DNA from: an uncultured Spartobacteria bacterium
GTDB lineage: Bacteria; Verrucomicrobiota; Verrucomicrobiia; Chthoniobacterales; Chthoniobacteraceae
Assembly (NCBI GenBank): GCA_903901425.1
Contig: CAIURC010000088.1
Coordinates: 1 to 64,000, forward strand
Direction: 5' to 3'
DNA: 64,000 bases
The translations under genes and the position numbers were made by a program. Under the pieces are notes generated by a model. It saw only the letters and a list, made by a program, of their open reading frames with translations. It had not been told where the DNA came from and ran no database searches. Positions 18,323 to 26,174 of the stretch are shown here, piece after piece (the first letter of the stretch is position 1; each line of letters opens with the position of its first letter).

Positions 18323-19311
18323 TGCCCAACGGCCTGCCATCAGAAAGCTCAGACGAGGCCCATCTCTGTAGACTGGGCGCACTCCCTGACCGGTTAATTT
18401 TCATTCTTGGCCCCCACAGGTCGGGAACCACATACCTCCATCAGGCGCTTGTTGATACAACAGCTTTTGACTACATTTCTTATTATGACGCGGTCGAAAG
18501 CGACCGATTGATTGTCAACCATGAAGCCGGGCGCAGGGAAGCTGTGATCCGAGCGCTTGCGGAGGAAATGGAGAGCTTTGGCCCAACCCGGGGCATCGAC
18601 CACATGCCAATCAACCCCCTCCACGCAGAGGAATACGGTTTTCTCCTGGAGAAGCGCTATCATACCCTTCAACAGGCCGCGGACATTTCGAATACCAACT
18701 TCGAACCTTTGAAAATTCTCTGCCGTAAAAAGCGATTCCTGTCCCGTGAGCCGAAGCCTTTGATATTGAAAAACCCGATAGATTTCTATGATGGGTTCAT
18801 CCGGATTGCCGAAACATTTGAAGGCTGCCAGTTTATCTTCATCCACAGGCATCCCTTGAGTGTCTTTAACTCGCACATCCTGCTTTGGAGAAAGCTGATC
18901 CAGAGTAAAAACTGTTTTCTGGCCAAGATCGATCGTTCATACGATGCGGTTTTCGATTCGCCCCAGACGCTCCAGGCCATCCATCTTTCGACCCTCAGCC
19001 CGCGGGGGTTGCAATTGGCTTTTGAAAAGTTCTGCAACGCATACGAGTTTTATATTAGCCACATCCATAAGCTAGCTTCTGAGCGTATGGTGAGTATTCG
19101 CTACGAGGATCTGTGCAAAACCCCGGCGGATGTGTTGCGGCGGATCATTGACAAGCTGGCGTTGCCTGTCGCTGAGGAAAACCTCAACGCCCGACCAGCG
19201 CCCCGAAAGATCGCAATCCTGCCTGAGGTCGAGCGCGTCTACCGGGCCAATGCGAACCGCATCGAGCCGTATTTGAGTCACATGGGCTTCGGCCTTATGC
19301 CCCATGATTAA
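18322..19311 (+). CDS. PAPS-dependent sulfotransferase
   Basis: The 329-aa protein contains the two PAPS-binding elements of sulfotransferases: the 5'-phosphosulfate loop GPHRSGTTYLH (residues 30-40) and the 3'-phosphate element IHRHPLSVFNS, in which Arg176 and Ser184 have the canonical 8-residue spacing. It would transfer sulfate from PAPS to a hydroxyl group. Its ATG shares a base with the TAA of the FAAL-ACP-P450 gene and its end overlaps the reductase start by 8 bp, so the three proteins are made together. The acceptor is therefore probably the hydroxylated lipid or the alcohol released by the reductase. No PAPS synthesis genes are visible in the window. Confidence 0.92.
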   Translation: MPNGLPSESSDEAHLCRLGALPDRLIFILGPHRSGTTYLHQALVDTTAFDYISYYDAVESDRLIVNHEAGRREAVIRALAEEMESFGPTRGIDHMPINPLHAEEYGFLLEKRYHTLQQAADISNTNFEPLKILCRKKRFLSREPKPLILKNPIDFYDGFIRIAETFEGCQFIFIHRHPLSVFNSHILLWRKLIQSKNCFLAKIDRSYDAVFDSPQTLQAIHLSTLSPRGLQLAFEKFCNAYEFYISHIHKLASERMVSIRYEDLCKTPADVLRRIIDKLALPVAEENLNARPAPRKIAILPEVERVYRANANRIEPYLSHMGFGLMPHD

Positions 19312-20422
19312 CGCCAAGCACCTCACCGTTGCCTCCTCCGGAGTAAGAAATATCTTGTTAACCGGGGGCAGCGGTTTTGTGGGGGTGCATCTTTTGGCAA
19401 GCATTTTGAACCACACGGATTCGAGGGTCCTTTGCCTGATGCTCGGCGGTTCAACGTCTGAGGCGTCTCAGCGGCTCGCCAGCGGCCTTGAGAGGCACCA
19501 GCTCGTGATTGACTGGAGCAGGGTCGAAATCCTACTGGGAGACCTGTCGAAACCCCGACTGGGACTGGAGGACAGTCACTACAGGGAACTTCAGCAGTCG
19601 CTCGACTTGATCATCCATGCAGCCGCCGATGTTTCGCTCTTCAGCAAATACGAACAACTGAAAGAGGTGAATGTCGACGGCGTGGGCCAGATGTTGGAAA
19701 TGGCAAACGGAACAAGGCGCATCCCGTTCACCCATATCTCCTCCTACTCTGTCTTTAACGAGGTTTCGTATCGTCAAGAACAGGTGGTCTTCGAGGAGCC
19801 CCTCCCGGTCAGGGAGCCTGTATTCCGGAACGGATATGCGGAATCAAAATGGAGGGCTGAGCGTATTTGCAATGAAGCCAATGCCTCTGGCGCTCCCGTC
19901 AAGATACTCCGCCTGCCCTATATCCTCGGAGCAGCATCCTCCGGAACATGCAACCCGCAGGGATATATAGAGCTGATCTCGAAGGCAATGCTTCTTGTTT
20001 CCGTGGCGCCGGACTTGGATTTTAATCTGACTTCCCTGCCAGTCGACATCTGCGCCGATCTCGTCGTCCAGGTTGCACTGGGGACTCCAGCGCAATCGGG
20101 AATTTTTCATCTCACACCCTTCGCGCCATTTCACTGGTCTGCAATCTGCGAAGCGGCGAGCAATTATGTTCACGAATTGGAGCTTCTGCCTGCCCTCGAA
20201 TGGTACCAACACATCAAGAAATGCGCCTTGACCCATCGCGAGCTTTTTCCGGTCGTGGCTCTTCTGGCAAAAGATCCAGCATTGACGCAATTCCAGTCGA
20301 ATATCCATCGGCTGCGCTTTGATATCAGTAAACTGACCGACTGCCTTGGTGAATCCCCTGCGTTTCCTGAAAATCGTTCAGCCTATTTGAGGCGCTACAT
20401 TCAATGTGTCGGAAAAATTTGA
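19304..20422 (+). CDS. Stand-alone thioester reductase (R-domain, extended SDR)
   Basis: The 372-aa protein matches the terminal reductase domains of NRPS, Lys2 and carboxylic acid reductases. It has the NADP-binding loop TGGSGFVG (Gly21/24/27), the GDLSKPRLGL segment, the HISS catalytic Ser at 146-147 and Tyr178-x3-Lys182 in GYAESKW. Such domains release a carrier-bound acyl chain as aldehyde and often reduce it further to alcohol. Being free-standing, it would have to dock on the ACP of the upstream fusion. It overlaps the sulfotransferase gene by 8 bp. The C-terminal part (about 270-370) is less conserved and may recognise the chain or the carrier. Confidence 0.9.
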   Translation: MINAKHLTVASSGVRNILLTGGSGFVGVHLLASILNHTDSRVLCLMLGGSTSEASQRLASGLERHQLVIDWSRVEILLGDLSKPRLGLEDSHYRELQQSLDLIIHAAADVSLFSKYEQLKEVNVDGVGQMLEMANGTRRIPFTHISSYSVFNEVSYRQEQVVFEEPLPVREPVFRNGYAESKWRAERICNEANASGAPVKILRLPYILGAASSGTCNPQGYIELISKAMLLVSVAPDLDFNLTSLPVDICADLVVQVALGTPAQSGIFHLTPFAPFHWSAICEAASNYVHELELLPALEWYQHIKKCALTHRELFPVVALLAKDPALTQFQSNIHRLRFDISKLTDCLGESPAFPENRSAYLRRYIQCVGKI

Positions 20423-20435
20423 AGCCTTGATCACT

Positions 20436-21584
20436 TCAGTCGGCACTGTAAATCGCATCGACCAAGTCGGTGCAACGTTTCCGGGGAAGAACTCCTGCCT
20501 CCCAATTATTCATCAGATAGGCAAACCCGGTCCTTCTTTCTGGATCGGCAAACCCAAGGCTGCCACCCAGGCCGATATGGCCGAAAGCGGATCCGGAGGC
20601 CCCAAATAGAGAACGGATTTTTTGACCGCTGGAATCTAGAGGGTCCATCATGAACCCGGCCGAGAACGCCATGTCGCATTGCAGGACAAGATCGAAACCC
20701 TGTGTCAACCTGGTGGACATCCAATCTAAGGTTTGTTGTTTGAAGAAAGTGGTGCCGTTCTGTACGCCGCCATTGGCAAGCAGGGCATAAAATTTTGCCA
20801 GACCCTCCGCGGAGGCGATGCCCCCAACGGAGGGGAGTGAGGAAGCCCAGATGGGTGGCGTATTCCATTCTGCAATTCCGCCTGGAAGGTTGGCGGGCCT
20901 AGTGAATGCTTTGTGGACCAGTGAGTCCGGATCGGCAAATGCGCGGGCGAAAATCAATTCACAGCCATCCAGCATGCCCCGTTCCGGAGCGCGGAGTGTG
21001 GCCACGCGATCATTTTCTGACTCTGGGAGACCGATCCACAGATCGATGCCGAGTGGCCCGCCAAAAACCCGGCGCCAATACTCCGAGAGTGCCTCGCCGC
21101 CCGTCAGACGCCGGAGTATCTCTTCCAAGGCATAAGCAAAAAGGTGGGGGCTATATGCGGATCCGGAGCGGGGGAGTGGCAGCGGGTCCTGTTTTTCAAT
21201 CGATCGGACAATGCCTTCCTTATCAAGAATCTTAAGATGGATATCGTTCGGGGCACAGAGTCCCGAGCGGTGCGAGAGCAGTTGGCCAAGCGTCATTGCG
21301 CGCTTTCCGCCCTGCGCGAATGCCGGCCAAAGGTCTGATATGTGGGAATCGAGATTCACCCCCGCCTCTTGCATCGCATGGAGCAGGCAGGCCACGACAA
21401 CGCCCTTCGTTCCGGACCCTATTCCAACAAGCGTCTCCTCTTTCCATGGCCGCTGGCAATCGGCATCGAGAAAACCCCCATAAAGCGAAATCAGCTTCTC
21501 TTCGCCCCGCAAGACACACATCCCGCTTCCTGAATCACGCCCTGCAGAAAAATTTCCTCTAAACCTTTCCTCAGCTTCCTTCAT
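20436..21584 (-). CDS. Beta-lactamase-fold serine hydrolase or transacylase
   Basis: The 382-aa protein has the class C beta-lactamase/EstB fold with no signal peptide. The nucleophile motif S57-G-T-K60 is present, Tyr144 of YSP stands in the YxN position, and FGHIGLGG late in the chain corresponds to the third (HxG/KTG) motif. Cytosolic members include esterases and the LovD-type acyltransferases that take acyl chains from carrier proteins. It faces the reductase gene with only 13 bp between the stops, and its base composition is like that of the lipid operon, so it may belong to the same acquired block. Its role in that pathway is inference only. Confidence 0.85.
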   Translation of the reverse strand: MKEAEERFRGNFSAGRDSGSGMCVLRGEEKLISLYGGFLDADCQRPWKEETLVGIGSGTKGVVVACLLHAMQEAGVNLDSHISDLWPAFAQGGKRAMTLGQLLSHRSGLCAPNDIHLKILDKEGIVRSIEKQDPLPLPRSGSAYSPHLFAYALEEILRRLTGGEALSEYWRRVFGGPLGIDLWIGLPESENDRVATLRAPERGMLDGCELIFARAFADPDSLVHKAFTRPANLPGGIAEWNTPPIWASSLPSVGGIASAEGLAKFYALLANGGVQNGTTFFKQQTLDWMSTRLTQGFDLVLQCDMAFSAGFMMDPLDSSGQKIRSLFGASGSAFGHIGLGGSLGFADPERRTGFAYLMNNWEAGVLPRKRCTDLVDAIYSAD

Positions 21585-22353
21585 AGTTTTCCAACGGGTA
21601 TCTCCGTACTCCTTTTAACCATGTCAAGGATGGGTTGGCATGAGCTTCACCTCTTCGTGGGCCAAGCAACGGTTGTGTTTCCGAGAACTGCGACGCAGCC
21701 AGTCCGGAGGTCAGGAGTGAGGCCCTCGGCCCGCCCTCGCCCCTGTCTTGTCTTTTGTCGCCAGTGTTGGTGGCGCTCTGCGCCTGGAGCATGCTGGTCG
21801 CTGCCCAGGCCGCGACGGCGGGCGCGGAAAGGCTTTCGCATATCGCGAGAGCTTGGTCGGAGAACGGCACCTCAGGGCGCGCCGGCTCCGCCTCGGGCCC
21901 GGAATCTGCGAGGAAACCAGCGGTGTTCCAAATGCCTTCCTGCCAAGGCTTCGCCCGTATGTCATGCTGTGGGCGGTGGCCGGCAGACCAGCGCAGCGTG
22001 GCGGCTTCCCAAGGCAGGCCGGGCGAGGGCTGCAGGCCCCTTCGGAGATCTGCCGCGCAACGCTTCGGTAGCCGGTGGGTTGGCTGGCAATCACGTCCTC
22101 GCGGCCGGGGTGGGCCAGATCGTTGCCTGCCAGATGTCAGGGGACGGTCAAAGTGCACCAGCGAGGGGCGAAATAGGAGGGGGAAAAATACACCACGTTG
22201 AGGGGCGGAAAACGCTCGGAGTCTGCCGTGGTGAGGCGGCAAGTCTGAGCGCTGGCGAACCTCCTCAAAGTGAGCATCCGAGAAACAATCCGACGTATTG
22301 CCCGTGAACTGAGGCGGAACCGCCGAACGGGGGCGCGCGATGCCGAGCCGGGC
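21585..22353. other. Gene-poor stretch with no recognised feature
   Basis: About 770 bp with long but unconvincing open frames on both strands that mirror one another. Their translations are rich in Pro, Arg, Ser and Gly and have no domain character. A 12-bp GGCGG-AA-CCGCC palindrome lies near 22314. The stretch separates the GC-poorer accessory block from the GC-rich genes to the right. It may be a decayed mobile element or a structured repeat, but nothing recognisable remains. Confidence 0.4.
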
Positions 22354-23190
22354 TCAGATTAGCTTCTGCCCAACGTCGCGGACAGGGAGCCATGTTTGGT
22401 CCAGATTTTTGATCTGCATGACAAGGTCCTGAAGCGGCCAGATGGTGACCCGGGCGTGGTGGACAGACATGCGGACGACATGGCCGCCCTGTTTGCGGTG
22501 GGCGCAGAAGCCGTGGAGGTGGAGGGGAAGACCTTCGACGGAGATCATGCGCTGGAGGGTGGGGTTGGCTGCGTAGACGCCGCTCACCTCCCAGCTGCCC
22601 CCGGAGTAATCTGCAAGTTTCAGGTTGTTGGATGCGTCATAGCCGTGCGAGAGGTCGAGTCCCTCGAGAGGCAGGTAGAATGCCGCGGCAGCTGTGACGT
22701 CGATTGCGCCGGCCTCGATGTGGACACCGGCAAGGCCAATGTTTTCCGCGGCCATGCGTTCCTGAATCCATGGGTGGATGGATGCGACATCGCGGCATTC
22801 CCACACCCGGGCGTGAGCCGGGTCACAGACACCCACCGCGAGGAAGGGCATGGGCGGGGATTCGCCAACGTCAGTCAAGGACGGGGTGACAAGGGCGGTG
22901 CCAGTGGTGGGAAGCTTTTCCCGGAGAAGGTCGAGGATCTCCATGGGCTTTGCGCCTTCGGGATCGGCCCAGAGCAGGCGCGGTTCCGCGACGGTGCCGC
23001 CCACAATGGTCTCCCCGTTGCGGCGGAACCAGTTGGTGGTGCCGATGCCAACAATGGGCCAGTGGGGGGGGCACGGCGAAATATCGGCGGCGACGGAGTC
23101 CCACGTGACGGTGTGGAAGAAGTCGCCCTTGAGCATGCGCTCGACAGTGTTGTAGCACAGGAGGGCGGAGCGGTTTGGAGAAAGGCGCAT
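22354..23190 (-). CDS. Acetolactate-decarboxylase-like (BudA family) protein
   Basis: The 278-aa protein shows the metal site of alpha-acetolactate decarboxylase: H224-L-H226 and H237 in HLHGFCAHRKQGGH, with the same 2- and 13-residue spacing as His194/196/207 in the Bacillus enzyme, followed by the AxVxI strand. The N-terminal half keeps a two-domain layout with a DVTAAAAFYLPL strand. BudA makes acetoin from acetolactate, but overall similarity looks weak, and relatives of this fold occur in siderophore-like or antibiotic clusters. The start at 23190 (MRLSPNRS) is preferred to 23229. It diverges from the transporter at 23353. Confidence 0.6.
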   Translation of the reverse strand: MRLSPNRSALLCYNTVERMLKGDFFHTVTWDSVAADISPCPPHWPIVGIGTTNWFRRNGETIVGGTVAEPRLLWADPEGAKPMEILDLLREKLPTTGTALVTPSLTDVGESPPMPFLAVGVCDPAHARVWECRDVASIHPWIQERMAAENIGLAGVHIEAGAIDVTAAAAFYLPLEGLDLSHGYDASNNLKLADYSGGSWEVSGVYAANPTLQRMISVEGLPLHLHGFCAHRKQGGHVVRMSVHHARVTIWPLQDLVMQIKNLDQTWLPVRDVGQKLI

Positions 23191-23352
23191 TGGGCAAACA
23201 AGACGGATGACAGCGGAGCCGGCAAGCAAATGTCAGTGCGGCATGCCTGTGGCCTTCGTCCTTCCCTTTTCCATCGGCCGGGGCTTAATCAGGCGCATTT
23301 TTCCCGGCCCGCATCACAGCCCCATGACCTCCGTCCAAGGACTTTCACCGCT

Positions 23353-24651
23353 TTGAAAACGACCGCCACCCCGGAGCAATCCCGGAAAGCCCCTGTGGTC
23401 CGGCCCGTAGTGATCATGGCGGGCATGGCTGGGAACACCATGGAATGGTTCGATTTCGGGTTGTACGGGGTTCTCGCGCCAACCCTGGGAAAGCTTTTCT
23501 TTCCCGAGGGAAACCAGCTCGTGTCGATCCTCGCCGTGTTCGGGGTTTTTGCGGCGGGTTATTTGATGCGGATGGCGGGTGGGGCGATTTTCGGGCACAT
23601 CGCGGATCATCAGGGAAGACGGCGGGTGCTGCTGCTCTCCGCGGGACTCATGGCGGTGACGACCGCGCTGTGCGGCATGCTGCCGGTGTATGCCAGCATT
23701 GGGATTGCGGCCCCGATTCTTTTCACGATCCTGCGTCTGCTGCAGGGGTTGTCGGTGGGGGGTGAATTCATCACGTCACTGATTTACCTGCTTGAAAATG
23801 CGCCGCCGCACAGGCGGGCACTTTTTGGAAGTCTAGCGGGATCTTCTGCGACCGTGGGGCTTCTGATGGGCTCCGGGTTTGGGGTGGCGCTCTTCACGGT
23901 TTTCACAAACGAGCAGGTGCTGCAGTGGGCCTGGAGGCTGCCGTTCCTGCTGTCCATTCCGCTCGGCCTTGCGATCGCGGTGCTGCGCACATTCCTGCCT
24001 GCCGAGGAGGCGCCGGAGCGGCACGTTGGAACCAGGGAGCGGCACTCCAGTGTCTTCCATGCCTTTTCCGAGTACCCGATGGTGATCCTGAAGACTGCGA
24101 TAGCGGGTTGGGCGACGCAGACCGGGTTTTACATCGTGGCCATTTTCATGCCGTCCTACCTTGTGAGCGGGCACCTTTTCCCGCAGTCCACCGCGCTGGC
24201 GTTTCAGGCTGCCTGCATGGGGCTGGTTGTGATCCTCAACCCGCTGGGCGGGTATCTTGCGGACAAGATCGGGCGCAAGACCATGGTGCTGGTTTCCTCG
24301 GCGGGGTGTGCGGTCGCAGCCGTGCCGCTCCTGATGATGGTCAACACGGGGGTGCACGCCTATGCGCTGTCCGCGCTGCTTGGGTTCTCGCTGATTGTCG
24401 GGCCCGGGAATGCGTGTTACTCGGTGTGGGCGGCGGAGAGGTTTCCGAGGTCGCTGCGCGCGAGTGGGCTGGGCCTCTCCTACAACATTGCGGCCGGCAT
24501 CATGGGGGGCATGACGCCCCTGATTTGCACGAGCCTGATGGCGGCCACGCACAACAGGATCGCCCCGGCCGGGTTGGTCATCCTCGCCTCGGCAATCACG
24601 ATCCTCACCAGCTTGCGCGTGAAGGAAACGGGCGACAAACCCCTCCGGTAG
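23353..24651 (+). CDS. MHS-family (ProP-like) metabolite:H+ symporter
   Basis: This 432-aa MFS transporter of the metabolite:H+ symporter family has about 12 membrane segments. GNTMEWFDFGLYGVLAPTLGK near the N terminus (in pieces) is the MHS hallmark, DHQGRRRVL and DKIGRKTMVL are the two loop 2-3/8-9 motifs, and RLLQGLSVGGEF is the conserved fourth helix. Substrates in the family include citrate, alpha-ketoglutarate, shikimate and proline/betaine; this one cannot be assigned. No in-frame ATG gives the usual N terminus, so a TTG at 23353 behind AAGGA is proposed; ATG 23416 would remove the first 21 residues. Confidence 0.88.
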   Translation: MKTTATPEQSRKAPVVRPVVIMAGMAGNTMEWFDFGLYGVLAPTLGKLFFPEGNQLVSILAVFGVFAAGYLMRMAGGAIFGHIADHQGRRRVLLLSAGLMAVTTALCGMLPVYASIGIAAPILFTILRLLQGLSVGGEFITSLIYLLENAPPHRRALFGSLAGSSATVGLLMGSGFGVALFTVFTNEQVLQWAWRLPFLLSIPLGLAIAVLRTFLPAEEAPERHVGTRERHSSVFHAFSEYPMVILKTAIAGWATQTGFYIVAIFMPSYLVSGHLFPQSTALAFQAACMGLVVILNPLGGYLADKIGRKTMVLVSSAGCAVAAVPLLMMVNTGVHAYALSALLGFSLIVGPGNACYSVWAAERFPRSLRASGLGLSYNIAAGIMGGMTPLICTSLMAATHNRIAPAGLVILASAITILTSLRVKETGDKPLR

Positions 24652-24710
24652 AACGCGGGCGCCTCCACGAAAAAACCGCGGGGCCGCTCCTGTGCCGCCC
24701 CCTTTGAACC

Positions 24711-24733
24711 GCGGGCCATTTTGGTGGGCCCGC
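24711..24733 (+). terminator. Possible hairpin after the transporter gene
   Basis: GCGGGCC and GGCCCGC form a 7-bp stem with a 9-nt loop, 59 bp past the transporter stop. There is no U tract. Confidence 0.35.
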
Positions 24734-24860
24734 TGCCATTTGAAACTCCGCGCCCCGCCCCGCCTGGGGTGCGCCGGGCTCAAAAGAGGCGTCAAAGCGG
24801 CATCCTGACCACGGATGGAAGGAGTGTTGCCCCCCGCCGGGGAGAGGGCATCATCGGGGC

Positions 24861-25535
24861 ATGGCTGCCCTGCTCCGATCCCCGATTTTTCGCCTGCTGC
24901 GCGCCCGGCCCCGCATCTTCGTGGCGGCGGCGGTGGGCCTGTTGATGGGCGTGTTCACGCCGCTTCAATGGGCCAGCCATGTCGTCACCCGCATGCTCAT
25001 CGGCTGGAATGTGGGGGCCCTGCTGTATGTCGTGCTGGCCGCGGTGATGATGGTGCGCTCCTCTCCGCAGCACATGCGCCAGCGGGCGCAGTTGCAGGAC
25101 GATGGCCAATTGGTGGTCCTCTTTCTGGCTGCACTTTCCACGGTAGCCAGCTTGGTGGCCATCGCAGGGCAGTTGTTGGTGGTAAAAGACTTGCACGGTT
25201 TTTTGCGTGTAGCCCATATCGCACTGGCCGGGTTCACGGTTTTAAGCTCCTGGGGCTTTATTCAAGTCATGTTCACCCTGCACTACGCACACGACTATTA
25301 CGCAGATCTGTCCAAGGGCCGCTCTGCCCCGCTGACCTTCCCGGATGCTGAGCCTCCCACCTATGGGGACTTCTTCTATTTCGCCGCCGTGATCGGCACC
25401 TCGGGCCAGACTGCGGACGTGTCATTTGCTTCCAAACCGTTGCGCCGTCTGGGCACGGCGCATTGCATTCTGGCCTACGTGTTTAACACCACGGTGTTGG
25501 CGATGCTCATCAATATCGGGGCGGGTTTGCTGTAA
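24861..25535 (+). CDS. DUF1345 integral membrane protein
   Basis: This 224-aa protein has five or six hydrophobic segments and the conserved DUF1345 features: WNVGALLYVVLA early on, then the FTLHYAHDYYAD motif after the fourth segment and the GDFFYFAAVIGTSGQTADV segment before the last helices. Members are ion-channel-like membrane proteins of unknown function. The sequence looks proteobacterial, and its neighbours are unrelated. It is flanked by a possible hairpin and by stem-loop repeats, so lateral acquisition is plausible. The ATG at 24861 starts before the first hydrophobic segment. Confidence 0.88.
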   Translation: MAALLRSPIFRLLRARPRIFVAAAVGLLMGVFTPLQWASHVVTRMLIGWNVGALLYVVLAAVMMVRSSPQHMRQRAQLQDDGQLVVLFLAALSTVASLVAIAGQLLVVKDLHGFLRVAHIALAGFTVLSSWGFIQVMFTLHYAHDYYADLSKGRSAPLTFPDAEPPTYGDFFYFAAVIGTSGQTADVSFASKPLRRLGTAHCILAYVFNTTVLAMLINIGAGLL

Positions 25536-25667
25536 GACGCCGGTGCCGGGGTTTGGGGGACCTTCCGGTGTGGAGGAAATCCGCCATCCCTGTCTGGCGC
25601 GAGTTGCCTTTTCTCCAACGGGTTCTGATGATGGCGGTTTGATTCTTGAAGGGAACCCCGCCGGGGT

Positions 25668-25776
25668 GTGGCTGTCTGGTTCCCGGAGGGAACAAAGATG
25701 TTAGCCGGGCGGTGACGCGGAGCACCACCCCCGGTCGATCGAAGAAAGAGCCATGCACCCCGGTGTGCCAGAGGGC
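25668..25776. repeat. Stem-loop repeat, copy 1
   Basis: This copy contains the palindromic GGTTCCCGGAGGGAAC element, TTAGCCGGGCGGTG and the CACCCCCGGT and ATGCACCCCG segments in the same order as copy 2 (25911-26033). It lies in a gene-free 640-bp region (25536-26174) together with the second copy. It resembles dispersed GC-rich intergenic repeats of PVC bacteria, but its family is not known to me. Confidence 0.6.
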
Positions 25777-25910
25777 AGGAATGCAAACGGTGCGTCCGTC
25801 AGGAACTTCTCGCCTCTGTCACCCCTTCAGGGTGAGGGCCCTTTTTGCGCCCGAATCCGGTGGTGTCGCCACACACCGGCTACCGGCTGGGTTCCATCCG
25901 GGAACCGGGT

Positions 25911-26033
25911 GGTGGCTGCTTGGCTTCCCCGAGGGAACCAAGAGGGTAGCCGGGCGGTGGCGCTCACGCGCCACCCCCGTTCAGCCGGAAAAAAGCGATG
26001 CACCCCGTGAGGGAGTGCCAGAGGGGTGCATCG
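25911..26033. repeat. Stem-loop repeat, copy 2
   Basis: This copy has TTCCCCGAGGGAA and TAGCCGGGCGGTGGCGC followed by GCGCCACCCCCG, then a perfect 11-bp stem CGATGCACCCC (25996-26006) / GGGGTGCATCG (26023-26033). Order and spacing follow copy 1, with about 70 percent identity by eye. The remaining gene-free bases 25536-26174 show nothing else that I can name. Confidence 0.6.
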
Positions 26034-26174
26034 GTCATTTTCCGGCTGACCGGGTGCGGCTTTGGGGACAGATCTCCACATCTCAGCCAATCGCAATCCG
26101 CAGGTGCCCATCCGCACCGGCGCGCCTCACGCCGGGCTTTGGCGAGATTGCGCCCCCCCCCACAGGAACAACCC

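Noticed and set aside
21571-22307. Two opposing open frames of about 220 codons
   Set aside because: The translations are low-complexity, mirror each other and have no start signal or domain, so I see no gene.
22396-23352. A long N-terminal extension of the transporter frame
   Set aside because: It is antisense to the acetolactate-decarboxylase-like gene, has no domain character, and MHS transporters start about where the TTG at 23353 lies.
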